Below, piece by piece: positions 1 to 8,150 of a stretch of 11,232 bases of DNA. The DNA lies in the NCBI GenBank assembly GCA_902772625.1, contig CACYBP010000066.1, forward strand, positions 1-11,232. Direction: 5' to 3'. The stretch is from Oscillospiraceae bacterium (GTDB lineage: Bacteria; Bacillota; Clostridia; Oscillospirales; QAMX01). The notes under the pieces were generated by a model. It was not told the DNA's origin and searched no databases. It saw only the letters and a program-made list of their open reading frames with translations. Numbering within the stretch: position 1 is the stretch's first letter; every line of letters begins with the position of its first letter. The position numbers were made by a program, and so were the translations under genes.

Positions 1-1120
1 GCGTAAGCACCTCCATCTGCACCCGTCCCATCAGGTGGACCCGCAGTTCCCGGAGCCTTTCGTTCCATTCCACCCGCAGGGCGGGCTCCTCCTCTTCCAG
101 CCTCCGGAAATCCCGCACGGCGTCATGGGGATCGATCTCCGGGGGAAGCTCGGCCCGGTAGGCAAGCACCGGCTCCAGGGTGGCCTCCTCCCCGTCGTCC
201 TCCGCGCCGAGGCCGAGGCCGGGGCTCGTGCGGGAAAGGCCCGCCGCGGCCACCACGTCGCCGGGAAGGGCTTCCTCCACCACGCGGTATTTCGCGCCGG
301 AATAGCGCCGGAGCTGGGTGACCTTTTCCTCCCATCCGCGCCCCGTGATCACGTCCCGCACCCGTAAGATCCCGCCGGTGATCTTCATATGGGTCAGGCG
401 CAGGTCGTTTTCATGGGAGATCTTGAAGACCCGGGCGGCAAACTCCTCCCGCGCGGGGGTCGGCGGCGCGTAGGTCCCGAGATCCTTTAAGAATTCCTCC
501 ACCCCCTGAAGCTTCAGCGCCGCACCGAACCTGACCGGGAAGATCCGTTCCTCCCGGAAGGCCTTCACAAGGCTCTCCTCCGGAAGGCTCCCCTTCTCAA
601 GATATTCTTCCAGAAGCCGCTCGTCCCCCACGGCGATCTCCTCTTCCGGGCCCGAAAGATCCACGCACCCCGGATCGAGCTTTTGGCGGCACTCCTTCAG
701 GAGCTCCTCCCGGGAAGGCGCGGGAAGATCGCATTTGTTGATAAAGAGGAAGGTCGGGATCCCGTGCCGTCTGAGAAGCCGCCACACCGTGGCAGTGTGG
801 CTCTGCACCCCGGCGGCGGCGCTGATCACCAGGATCGCCGCGTCCAGAACGTCCAGGGTACGCTCCATCTCCGGGGAAAAATCCACGTGCCCCGGAGTGT
901 CCAGAAGGGTGATCTCCCCCTCCGGAAGCGGCAGGACCGCTTCTTTGGAAAAGATGGTGATCCCCCTTTCCCGCTCCAGGGCGAAGGTATCGAGAAAGGC
1001 GTTCCCGTGATCCACCCGCCCCAGGGTGCGCAGCGCCCCCGCGGTATAGAGCATCGCCTCCGACAGGGTGGTTTTGCCCGCGTCCACGTGCGCCAGGATG
1101 CCGATCACCGTCTTCTTCAT
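1..1120 (-). CDS. TetM/EF-G-like ribosomal-protection translation GTPase (3' end beyond window)
   Basis: This is a translational GTPase of the TetM/TetO/TetW class. Family members resemble EF-G, bind the ribosomal A site and release tetracycline; chromosomal relatives often have no proven resistance role. The first 373 residues are visible. The G domain has the P-loop A10-T18 (AHVDAGKTT), switch I RGIT at 52-55, DTPGH at 74-78 and NKCD at 128-131, where NKID or NKMD is usual. A domain II beta-barrel follows at roughly 225-320, then the start of the EF-G domain III-like region, ending in a TetM-like GRVQMEV. The family is about 640 residues long, so just over half is present. The ATG at 1120 is chosen because the N-terminus MKKTVIGILAHVDAGKTT aligns end to end with TetM. 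Its Shine-Dalgarno (AAGGGG, 13 nt upstream) is far off. A strong promoter lies upstream and the gene diverges from the esterase gene. The GTPase class is certain; tetracycline resistance is only possible. Confidence 0.93.
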   Translation of the reverse strand, partial: MKKTVIGILAHVDAGKTTLSEAMLYTAGALRTLGRVDHGNAFLDTFALERERGITIFSKEAVLPLPEGEITLLDTPGHVDFSPEMERTLDVLDAAILVISAAAGVQSHTATVWRLLRRHGIPTFLFINKCDLPAPSREELLKECRQKLDPGCVDLSGPEEEIAVGDERLLEEYLEKGSLPEESLVKAFREERIFPVRFGAALKLQGVEEFLKDLGTYAPPTPAREEFAARVFKISHENDLRLTHMKITGGILRVRDVITGRGWEEKVTQLRRYSGAKYRVVEEALPGDVVAAAGLSRTSPGLGLGAEDDGEEATLEPVLAYRAELPPEIDPHDAVRDFRRLEEEEPALRVEWNERLRELRVHLMGRVQMEVLT

Positions 1121-1147
1121 AGAGTCTTCTTTTCCCCTTCTCTTCCC

Positions 1148-1187
1148 CGGCCGGGCACAGCGCGCTTTTCGGCGCTTTTTCCGGCCG
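1148..1187 (-). promoter_or_regulatory. Stem-loop in the 5' leader of the TetM-like gene
   Basis: On the minus strand, an outer 7-bp perfect stem (CGGCCGG with CCGGCCG, 1181-1187 with 1148-1154) encloses an inner 5-bp stem (AGCGC with GCGCT, 1172-1176 with 1159-1163). It lies inside the roughly 80-nt leader implied by the promoter at 1207-1235. No U-run follows, so it is not a simple terminator. It could affect translation or mRNA stability. The pairing is seen in the sequence; a regulatory role is inference, and high GC makes chance pairing likelier. Confidence 0.4.
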
Positions 1188-1206
1188 TCTCCGGTTTCTT
1201 TTCTTC

Positions 1207-1235
1207 ATTTTACCACACCCCCGCGCGCTTTGCAA
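1207..1235 (-). promoter_or_regulatory. Sigma-A promoter with extended -10 for the TetM-like gene
   Basis: Read on the minus strand: -35 TTGCAA (1235-1230), 17-bp spacer, -10 TAAAAT (1212-1207), with TGG directly before the -10 forming an extended -10 element. Transcription would start near 1200, giving a leader of about 80 nt before the ATG at 1120. Confidence 0.75.
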
Positions 1236-1239
1236 CGCG

Positions 1240-1252
1240 GAAGCCCGGCTTC
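1240..1252. promoter_or_regulatory. Inverted repeat between divergent promoters, candidate operator
   Basis: GAAGCC-C-GGCTTC is a perfect 6-bp inverted repeat around one central base. It lies between the outward-facing -35 elements at 1230-1235 and 1271-1276, where a regulator could act on both genes. The symmetry is seen; an operator role is inference, and no regulator gene is in the window. Confidence 0.35.
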
Positions 1253-1270
1253 TTTTTCTTCTGTGAATAA

Positions 1271-2439
<1,169 letters not shown>

Positions 2440-2462
2440 GAGAACCTGTCAGGAAAAGAAAA

Positions 2463-2487
2463 TCCCCGGAGGGCCTTCCTCCGGGGA
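2463..2487. terminator. Bidirectional intrinsic terminator between esterase and NYN genes
   Basis: A 10-bp GC-rich stem (TCCCCGGAGG with CCTCCGGGGA) has a 5-nt loop. It is followed by AATTCTTTCATTT on the plus strand and by TTTTCTTTTCC on the minus strand. It lies between two convergent stops (2439 and 2494), so it can end both transcripts. The minus-strand U-run is the better one. Confidence 0.82.
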
Positions 2488-2493
2488 ATTCTT

Positions 2494-3291
2494 TCATTTC
2501 TTCTCTTCAAGATACAGCTCGTCGTCCCAGTAATCGTCTTTTTTCATTCTGGTCCAGTCTGGCCGGAGGATGGAAACCAGCCGGTTCCCTTCCACCACGG
2601 TCTCCTCTCTTTTGGCGTAGCCGAGCTCGAGAAGCTTGTTCGCCGCGCGCCGGAACTTTTCCTCGTCCTCTCCGGTATACTGCTTCAGCCGGGAAGCGGT
2701 TTCGGGAAGCGTCATTTCCTTTTCGTTCTTTTCCAGCTCCCGGTCCTTCAGATAGGACAGCACCAGATCGATATACGGCATGTCCGGATCGATCTTCTTT
2801 TCTTCCTCGGGGATCTCGATGCACCAGCTGGCGGCGCTTTTCAGGATGCCCGACATCGCAAGTCTCACGCCGTACACGCCCACTTCCTTGTGGCAGCGCT
2901 GGCGGATGAAATTCACCACCGAGCTGAAATGCCCGTCGCCGGTGAAGATGATGAAGCAGTCCACGTCCCGGTCGGACACCGCGTGCTGATAGATATGATC
3001 GAGAACGATGAAATCCGTGAAGTCCTTCTTATAAAAACTTGAGGTGTTTTTGGTTTCGATCACCATGTTGGTCACTTCGCGGATGCGGGGGATCTCGGCC
3101 TGCAGATTCGGGTGGGAATAATCGGCGAAGAAATAGATATCCTTGATCTCGTATTTTTGAGAGACCTCTTCCCGCCAGGCCAACAGATTCGGCTTCTGGT
3201 GATGGAGCTTGGTCATGGAAATGTACCAATGCTCGTAATCGACGAAAAGAAGCGCCAGGGGTTTGCGGCTTTTCTTTTTGAACAGCTCTAT
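2494..3291 (-). CDS. NYN-domain (PIN-like, LabA/DUF88-type) putative ribonuclease with apparent AUA start
   Basis: This 265-residue protein has an N-terminal NYN domain (about 11-160), a PIN-like metal-dependent RNase fold. Acidic metal-ligand candidates are Asp18 in LLFVDYEHW, Asp93 in [10 protein letters not shown], Asp109/Asp111 in RDVDCF and Asp119 in FTGDGHF, the equivalent of the usual SGDGDF. Residues about 172-245 look like a winged-helix domain ([38 protein letters not shown]), plausibly for nucleic-acid binding. Start choice: AAAGGAGG at 3299-3306 lies exactly 7 nt before an ATA codon at 3291-3289, giving [20 protein letters not shown]. The next in-frame ATG (Met26) would remove Asp18. 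The upstream ATG at 3504 lies inside metK and before the promoter. CTG at 3285 is the only other near-cognate choice. It has its own consensus promoter and diverges from metK. The RNA target is unknown. Confidence 0.85.
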   Translation of the reverse strand: MELFKKKSRKPLALLFVDYEHWYISMTKLHHQKPNLLAWREEVSQKYEIKDIYFFADYSHPNLQAEIPRIREVTNMVIETKNTSSFYKKDFTDFIVLDHIYQHAVSDRDVDCFIIFTGDGHFSSVVNFIRQRCHKEVGVYGVRLAMSGILKSAASWCIEIPEEEKKIDPDMPYIDLVLSYLKDRELEKNEKEMTLPETASRLKQYTGEDEEKFRRAANKLLELGYAKREETVVEGNRLVSILRPDWTRMKKDDYWDDELYLEEKK

Positions 3292-3298
3292 ATTCTTA

Positions 3299-3306
3299 CC
3301 TCCTTT
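3299..3306 (-). promoter_or_regulatory. Strong Shine-Dalgarno that sets the NYN gene start at ATA
   Basis: AAAGGAGG on the minus strand is followed by 7 nt (TAAGAAT) and then ATA (3291-3289). No ATG, GTG or TTG lies in frame at usable spacing. This site is the main argument for initiation at AUA, or for a G-to-A difference in an original ATG. Confidence 0.75.
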
Positions 3307-3328
3307 CTTTCTTTTTTCGCCAAAACGT

Positions 3329-3357
3329 ATTATATACCCCTTCAAAGGAAATGTCAA
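3329..3357 (-). promoter_or_regulatory. Perfect consensus sigma-A promoter for the NYN gene
   Basis: Read on the minus strand: TTGACA (3357-3352), 17-bp spacer, TATAAT (3334-3329), with every base matching consensus. Transcription would start near 3322, about 30 nt before the start codon at 3291, which rules out the upstream ATG at 3504 for this transcript. Confidence 0.9.
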
Positions 3358-3376
3358 ACCAAAAGACGCCCCGCCC

Positions 3377-3405
3377 TTGAAATTTCCGTTACGATATGAT
3401 AGAAT
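3377..3405 (+). promoter_or_regulatory. Sigma-A promoter with extended -10 for metK
   Basis: TTGAAA (3377-3382), 17-bp spacer, TAGAAT (3400-3405) preceded by TGA as an extended -10. The predicted start near 3412 leaves a leader under 40 nt, too short for a SAM riboswitch. A small hairpin (AAAGGTCC at 3417-3424 with GGACTTT at 3436-3442, one bulge) overlaps the Shine-Dalgarno. Confidence 0.8.
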
Positions 3406-3448
3406 AACCGCGGACAAAAGGTCCAGTACAGGAAAGGACTTTCTACAT

Positions 3449-4621
3449 ATGCCGAAAAACAAGCTTTTTACCTCTGAATCGGTGACCGAAGGGCATCCCG
3501 ACAAGGTCTGCGATCAGATCTCCGACGCCGTCCTGGACGACATCCTTGCCCATGACAAAAACGCCCGGGTGGCCTGTGAGACCGTGACCACCACCGGCAT
3601 GGTGATGGTGATGGGCGAGATCTCCACCGAATGGTACTGCGATATCCCCGCCGTGGTCAGAAGGACCCTGAAGGAGATCGGATACGTGAAGGGGCTCGGC
3701 GGCTTCGACGGGGAGACCTGCTCGGTCCTGACCGCCATCGACGAGCAATCGCCCGACATCGCCCTGGGCGTGGATCATTCTTTTGAATTCAAATCCTCCG
3801 GCACGGACCGGTACGACCTGATCGGCGCGGGCGACCAGGGGATCATGTTCGGCTACGCCTGCCGGGAGACCCCCTCCCTCATGCCCGCCGCCATCGCCTA
3901 TTCCCACGCCATGATGCGCAAGCTCGCCTCGGTGCGCAAATCCGGCCTTCTCCCCTTCCTCCGTCCCGACGGAAAGGGGCAGGTGACGGTGCGCTACGAC
4001 GAAAACGGCGTCCCCTGCGAGATCCCCACCGTCATCCTTTCCACCCAGCACGCCGAGGACGTTTCCATGGAGACCCTGCGGGAGGCCGTGATCGAAGAGG
4101 TGGTGAAGACCTCGCTGCCCCGGGAGCTGCTCAAAAACACCCGCTATCTGATCAATCCCACCGGCCGGTTCGTGGTCGGCGGGCCTCAGGGCGACAGCGG
4201 CCTGACCGGCCGGAAGCTGATCGTGGACACCTACGGCGGCTACGGACGCCACGGCGGCGGCTCCTTCTCCGGAAAGGATCCCACCAAAGTAGACCGCTCC
4301 GCCTCCTACATGGCGCGCTACGCCGCGAAAAATCTGGTGGCCGCGGGGCTCTGCGACGCCTGCGAGCTGGAGATCGCCTACGCCATCGGCGTGGCGAAGC
4401 CGGTCTCGATCTCGGTGGACTGCTTCGGCACCGAAAAGCTCCCGGTGGAAAAGATCGAAAAGCTGGTGAGCGAAAAGGTGGACTTCCGCCCCGCCCACAT
4501 CATCGAGGAGCTGGATCTCCGCCGCCCGATCTACCGGCAGATCGCCTCCTACGGTCATTTCGGCCGGGACGATCTCGATCTCCCCTGGGAAAAGCTCGAT
4601 CTGGCCGACCGCTTCCGCTGA
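3449..4621 (+). CDS. metK: S-adenosylmethionine synthetase
   Basis: This enzyme makes SAM from methionine and ATP in the cytosol, with release of phosphate and diphosphate. The 390-residue product has the normal family length. Signatures seen: GHPDK at 15-19 (ATP and metal site), GAGDQG at 126-131 (family signature 1), DSGLTGRK at 249-256, and the glycine-rich [10 protein letters not shown] at 269-278 (family signature 2, P-loop-like). The C-terminal region is complete, ending in LDLADRFR. The start at 3449 follows GGAAAGGA by 10 nt. The same frame stays open upstream to 3263, but that stretch overlaps the divergent promoters and NYN gene and is not expected to be translated. It is transcribed alone: own promoter and a strong terminator at 4658-4709. 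SAM made here is the cosubstrate of MtaB further along. Confidence 0.98.
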   Translation: MPKNKLFTSESVTEGHPDKVCDQISDAVLDDILAHDKNARVACETVTTTGMVMVMGEISTEWYCDIPAVVRRTLKEIGYVKGLGGFDGETCSVLTAIDEQSPDIALGVDHSFEFKSSGTDRYDLIGAGDQGIMFGYACRETPSLMPAAIAYSHAMMRKLASVRKSGLLPFLRPDGKGQVTVRYDENGVPCEIPTVILSTQHAEDVSMETLREAVIEEVVKTSLPRELLKNTRYLINPTGRFVVGGPQGDSGLTGRKLIVDTYGGYGRHGGGSFSGKDPTKVDRSASYMARYAAKNLVAAGLCDACELEIAYAIGVAKPVSISVDCFGTEKLPVEKIEKLVSEKVDFRPAHIIEELDLRRPIYRQIASYGHFGRDDLDLPWEKLDLADRFR

Positions 4622-4657
4622 GAAGGGCACGGTTCCCGGATAAGACTCAATCTCCCT

Positions 4658-4709
4658 GCCGTGGCTTTGCGGAGCGGCTTTTCCCCCTCCGCAAGGGCCG
4701 CGGCTTTTT
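4658..4709 (+). terminator. Intrinsic terminator after metK
   Basis: A two-tier hairpin: outer 8-bp stem GCCGTGGC (4658-4665) with GCCGCGGC (4697-4704), including one G-U pair, and inner perfect 8-bp stem TTGCGGAG (4667-4674) with CTCCGCAA (4687-4694). A run of five T follows at 4705-4709. The TATAAC at 4709-4714 could be a -10 for tex, but no convincing -35 lies in front of it. Confidence 0.88.
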
Positions 4710-4734
4710 ATAACGTCAAGAAAGTGAGACCGTT

Positions 4735-6885
4735 ATGGACGAAATCAAAACCCTATCCAAAGAGTTTTCCCTGAAGCCCGAGCACGTCGAAAACATCATC
4801 GCCCTTCTGGACGGCGGCTCCACCGTTCCCTTTATCGCCCGCTACCGGAAGGAAATGACCGGCTCGGTGGACGATCAGGTGCTGCGCGCCCTTTCCGACC
4901 GGCTGGAATATCTCCGGAACCTGGCAAAGCGCAAGGAGGAGATCCTCTCCTCCGTCCGGGAGCAGGGGAAATTGACCCCCGAGCTGGAAAGCGCGCTCTC
5001 CTCCGCGGCGACGCTGGCGGCGGCGGAGGATCTTTACCGCCCCTATAAGCCCAAGCGCCGCACCCGCGCCACCATTGCGAAGGAGCGCGGCCTCGGCCCC
5101 CTGGCCGAGCGGATCCTCGCGGAGAAGAACATCTCCCTTTCGGAGGCCGCCCGGGCCTTCGTGGATCCCGAAAAGGGCGTGAACACACCGGAGGAGGCCC
5201 TGGCCGGCGCCCGCGACGTCATCGCCGAATCCATCTCGGACGACGCCGAGGCCCGGCGCGTGCTCCGGGAGGACGCCCACCGCTCCGCCCTCGTCCGGGT
5301 GAAGGCCGCAAAGGAGGAGGATTCGGTCTACCGCCTCTATTACGACTTTTCCGAGGCCTGGCGCACCCTTCCCTCCCACCGGATCCTGGCGATCAACCGG
5401 GGCGAAAAGGAGGGCTTTCTGAAGGTGTCGGCCGACGCCGACGCCCTGCGCGCCAAAGCTTATCTCAAGACCCGCTTCGCCCCCGGCGCCGGGGAAAGAG
5501 CCGATTTTCTCGCCGCGGCCTCCGAGGACGCCTACGACCGCCTGATCGCGCCGTCGCTGGAGCGGGAGCTCCGGCAGGAGCTGACCGACCGCGCCTCGGC
5601 CCAGGCCATCTCGGTCTTTGCTTCCAATCTCCGCCAGCTTCTCATGGTCCCGCCCATCAAGGGCAAGACCGTGCTGGCCATCGACCCGGGCATGCGCACC
5701 GGGTGCAAGATCGCGGTGGTGGACCCCACCGGAAAGCTATTAAAGACCGCCGTCTTTTACCCCACGCCGCCCTATAACAAGACCGCCGAAAGCGAGGCGC
5801 TGCTTTTCAAGCTCCTCCGGGACTATCACGTGGACGCCATCGCCTGCGGCAACGGCACGGCCTCCAAGGAAAGCGAGATATTCTTAGCCAACGCCCTGAA
5901 AAAATACGGCGATCCGAACCTCGGCTACATGATGGTCAGCGAGGCGGGCGCCTCGGTCTACTCGGCCTCCAAGCTGGCCGCCGCCGAATTCCCCGATTTC
6001 GACGTGTCGCTCCGCAGCGCCGTGTCCATCGCCCGGCGGATGCAGGATCCCCTGGCGGAGCTGGTCAAGATCGACCCGCGCTCCATCGGCGTGGGACAGT
6101 ACCAGCACGACCTTCCCTCCGCGGAATTGGCCCGCGCCCTGGACGGGGTGGTGGAGGACTGCGTGAACGCGGTGGGCGTGGACGTGAACACCGCCTCGAA
6201 GGAGCTTCTGGCGCATATATCGGGGCTCAACGCCGCCTCAGCCGCGGCCATCGTGAAATACCGGGACGAAAACGGCCCCTTCCCCTCCCGCGCCGCCCTG
6301 AAGAAGGTGCCGCGCATGGGTGAAAAGACCTTCGAGCAGGCCGCGGGCTTTTTGCGCGTGCCCGGCGGGAAAGAGCTTCTGGACAACACCGGCGTCCACC
6401 CCGAATCCTACGCGGGATGCCGGGCGCTGCTCTCGCTTCTCGGCGCCGACGTCAAAAGCGAGACCGGAAGGCTGGCCCTTCCCCTGCTTCTCAAAACCTA
6501 CGGCGAGGAAAAGGCCGCGAAAGGCGCGGGGCTGGGCGTGCCGACGCTCCGCGACGTGGTAAAAGAACTATTAAAGCCCGGGCGCGATCTGCGCGACGAG
6601 CTGCCTCCCCCGATGCTCCGGCGGGACGTGATGGATCTTTCGGATCTCGCCCCCGGGATGAAGATCATGGGCACCGTGCGCAACGTCACCGACTTCGGCG
6701 CCTTCGTGGATATCGGCGTGCACCAGGACGGCCTGGTCCACGTGTCGGAATGCGCCGACCGGTTCGTCCGGCATCCCTCAGAAGTCTTGAAGGTAGGCGA
6801 CGTGAAGGAATTCCGGGTGATCTCGGTGGACGTCGCCAAAAAGCGCATCGGCCTCTCCCTGAAAAGCGAGAGAAAGCCCTCCTGA
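4735..6885 (+). CDS. tex: Tex family nucleic-acid-binding protein (YqgF-like, HhH and S1 domains)
   Basis: Tex is a conserved cytoplasmic RNA/DNA-binding protein related to eukaryotic Spt6 and linked to transcription. The 716 residues match the usual length. Domains in order: helical Tex N-terminal region (about 1-200; IARYRKEMTGSVDD at 34-47), the YqgF/RNase H-like fold starting at VLAIDPGMRTGCK (313-325), tandem helix-hairpin-helix motifs (about 475-545; GVDVNTASKELLAHISGL, then KVPRMGEKTFEQAAGFLRV), and a C-terminal S1 domain (about 640-710; IMGTVRNVTDFGAFVDIG, then KKRIGLSLK). The ATG at 4735 gives a standard N-terminus, but the ribosome site (AAAGTGAG) is weak. It sits 25 nt after the metK terminator with no clear promoter, so it may depend on read-through or a weak TATAAC element. 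Its stop lies 7 bp from the stop of the convergent carboxypeptidase gene. Confidence 0.97.
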   Translation: MDEIKTLSKEFSLKPEHVENIIALLDGGSTVPFIARYRKEMTGSVDDQVLRALSDRLEYLRNLAKRKEEILSSVREQGKLTPELESALSSAATLAAAEDLYRPYKPKRRTRATIAKERGLGPLAERILAEKNISLSEAARAFVDPEKGVNTPEEALAGARDVIAESISDDAEARRVLREDAHRSALVRVKAAKEEDSVYRLYYDFSEAWRTLPSHRILAINRGEKEGFLKVSADADALRAKAYLKTRFAPGAGERADFLAAASEDAYDRLIAPSLERELRQELTDRASAQAISVFASNLRQLLMVPPIKGKTVLAIDPGMRTGCKIAVVDPTGKLLKTAVFYPTPPYNKTAESEALLFKLLRDYHVDAIACGNGTASKESEIFLANALKKYGDPNLGYMMVSEAGASVYSASKLAAAEFPDFDVSLRSAVSIARRMQDPLAELVKIDPRSIGVGQYQHDLPSAELARALDGVVEDCVNAVGVDVNTASKELLAHISGLNAASAAAIVKYRDENGPFPSRAALKKVPRMGEKTFEQAAGFLRVPGGKELLDNTGVHPESYAGCRALLSLLGADVKSETGRLALPLLLKTYGEEKAAKGAGLGVPTLRDVVKELLKPGRDLRDELPPPMLRRDVMDLSDLAPGMKIMGTVRNVTDFGAFVDIGVHQDGLVHVSECADRFVRHPSEVLKVGDVKEFRVISVDVAKKRIGLSLKSERKPS

Positions 6886-6892
6886 CCCTCTT

Positions 6893-8041
6893 TCAGGCCG
6901 CATTTCCCAGGAAGACCCGCCGCGCGAGAGCCCGGAACACGTCGAAAAAGCCCTCGGCCTCCACCGGGGACAGCGCGACGAAGTCCCTTTCAAGAAGCTT
7001 TTCCTCCCCCGCGTAAAGCGAGAGACTCCCCACGCGCTCTCCCGCGGCCACCGGGGCGGGGATCGCCGCGGGAAGATCGATCCCGGTCCGGAGGGACGCC
7101 GCCTTGCCCTTCGGCAGGAGGATCTTCCCGCCGCCCGAAAGGGCGATGGGGACCGCGTCCTCCTTCCCGTTGATCACCGGAAGCAGCGCGGGAAGCACCT
7201 CTTCCCGCTCCTGAAGATCCACCGTCCGAAAGCCCGCGAAGCCGTAATTCAGAAGCGCGGCCGCCGCCTCGAACCGGAGAGCCGACGTCTCCGCGCCCAG
7301 AACCACCGCCACGAGGCTCGTGCCGTCCCGCTCGGCGGCGGCGCTGAGGCAGTATTTCGCCTCTTGTGTGAAGCCGGTCTTCAGACCCGTGGCTCCGTCG
7401 TAGGTGCGAAGGAGCTTGTTGGTATTTTCAAGCTCCAGCTTTCCTCCCCGGATCGAATCGGACCGGATCGCGGTGAAGTCCTTGATCCAGGCGTGCTTCA
7501 GAAGCTCCCGGGACATCACGGCGATATCGTAAGCCGAGGTCAGATGCCCCTCGGCCGGAAGGCCGGTGCAGTTTTCAAAATGCGTGTCGAGCATCCCCAG
7601 ATAGGCCGCCTTGTCGTTCATCTTCTCCACGAAGGCCTCTTCGCTGCCCGCGGTGAATTCGGCGAGCGCCACCGCGGCGTCGTTGGCCGACACCACCGCC
7701 ACGGTCTTCAAGAGCTCCTCCACCGTGAATTTTTCCCCCGGCTCCAGCCAGATCTGGGAGCCGCCCATGCCCGCGGCGTGTTCGCTTGCGGTGACGGGGT
7801 CGCTTTTTTGATACTGCCCGGCGTCCAGCGCCTCGGCCACCAGAAGCATGGTCATGATCTTGGTGACGCTGGCGGGAGCGAATCTTTCGTGGGCATGATA
7901 GGCGGCGATCTCCTCCCCGGTCTCCGCCTCGGTGAGGATATACGCCCGGGCGGCGTTTTCCGGCACCGCGGGCGGCGCGGCCGACACGGCGGGAGCCATA
8001 AAGAGCGCCGGAATCAGGACAAAAAGAAACAGCTTTTTCAC
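6893..8041 (-). CDS. D-alanyl-D-alanine carboxypeptidase, PBP5/DacF type, secreted and membrane-anchored
   Basis: This serine DD-carboxypeptidase (peptidase S11) trims the terminal D-Ala from peptidoglycan stem peptides outside the membrane. The 382-residue product starts with a signal peptide, MKKLFLFVLIPALFMAPAVSA, probably cleaved near residue 21. The active-site motifs are complete: Ser58-Val-Thr-Lys61 (nucleophile), Ser118-Ala-Asn120, and Lys221-Thr-Gly223. A beta-rich C-terminal domain (about 275-360) ends in an amphipathic helix (FFDVFRALARRVFLG, 365-379) of the kind that ties PBP5 to the membrane. I chose the GTG at 8041: GAAGGGA lies about 7 nt upstream and the signal peptide then starts cleanly. 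An ATG at 8068 adds nine residues (MLSRKKGST) with a poorer ribosome site. It probably shares a transcript with the HPr-like gene 109 nt upstream. DacA and DacF are equally possible names. Confidence 0.95.
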   Translation of the reverse strand: MKKLFLFVLIPALFMAPAVSAAPPAVPENAARAYILTEAETGEEIAAYHAHERFAPASVTKIMTMLLVAEALDAGQYQKSDPVTASEHAAGMGGSQIWLEPGEKFTVEELLKTVAVVSANDAAVALAEFTAGSEEAFVEKMNDKAAYLGMLDTHFENCTGLPAEGHLTSAYDIAVMSRELLKHAWIKDFTAIRSDSIRGGKLELENTNKLLRTYDGATGLKTGFTQEAKYCLSAAAERDGTSLVAVVLGAETSALRFEAAAALLNYGFAGFRTVDLQEREEVLPALLPVINGKEDAVPIALSGGGKILLPKGKAASLRTGIDLPAAIPAPVAAGERVGSLSLYAGEEKLLERDFVALSPVEAEGFFDVFRALARRVFLGNAA

Positions 8042-8080
8042 AGTCGATCCCTTCTTTCGGGATAACATACGAAAAAGCTG

Positions 8081-8115
8081 CAGGCGATATGCCTTGAAGG
8101 CGGCGGCGCCGCCTG
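8081..8115 (-). other. Foldable GC-rich element between HPr-like and carboxypeptidase genes, possible attenuator
   Basis: On the minus strand CAGGCG (8115-8110) can pair with CGCCTG (8086-8081), enclosing GCCT-TCA-AGGC, and CAGC plus five U follow (8080-8072). A competing fold uses the 14-bp palindrome AGGCGGCGCCGCCT. It could end part of the transcription before the carboxypeptidase gene. The stem is imperfect and the U-run is offset, so this call is weak. Confidence 0.3.
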
Positions 8116-8123
8116 ATTTTCGT

Positions 8124-8144
8124 TTCCGGCTTTTTCCGCCGGAA
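8124..8144 (-). other. Stem-loop just after the HPr-like stop codon
   Basis: A perfect 7-bp stem (TTCCGGC with GCCGGAA) has a 7-nt loop and lies 6 nt after the stop of the HPr-like gene. No U-run follows it on the minus strand (ACGAAAATC), so mRNA stabilisation or processing is likelier than termination. Confidence 0.35.
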
Positions 8145-8150
8145 TCCCGC

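Noticed and set aside
35..367. 110-residue plus-strand open frame at the left edge
   Set aside because: It is the complement of the TetM-like GTPase gene, whose motifs are unambiguous on the minus strand.
3263..3448. 62-residue N-terminal extension of metK (open frame from 3263)
   Set aside because: It lies upstream of the metK promoter and covers the NYN gene start and promoter. The family N-terminus matches the ATG at 3449.
3292..3504. 71-residue N-terminal extension of the NYN protein from the ATG at 3504
   Set aside because: It lies inside metK and upstream of the perfect NYN promoter, and the residues look like translated regulatory sequence.
3443..4630. 395-residue open frame on the minus strand opposite metK
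   Set aside because: It spans metK almost exactly, is rich in Gly, His, Val and Asp as expected for the complement of GC-rich codons, has no recognisable domain, and metK is certain on the other strand.
4709..4714. TATAAC as a -10 element for a dedicated tex promoter
   Set aside because: No acceptable -35 at 15-19 bp and no extended -10. It overlaps the U-run of the metK terminator, so I mention it but do not call it.
6320..7016. Overlapping open frames (80 and 199 residues) within the end of tex and beyond
   Set aside because: They are Arg- and Ala-rich out-of-frame readings of tex and of the carboxypeptidase 3' end, without ribosome sites.
8101..8114. GC palindrome AGGCGGCGCCGCCT as a protein-binding site
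   Set aside because: Low-complexity GCC/GGC repetition is likely by chance in DNA this GC-rich, and no promoter lies next to it.
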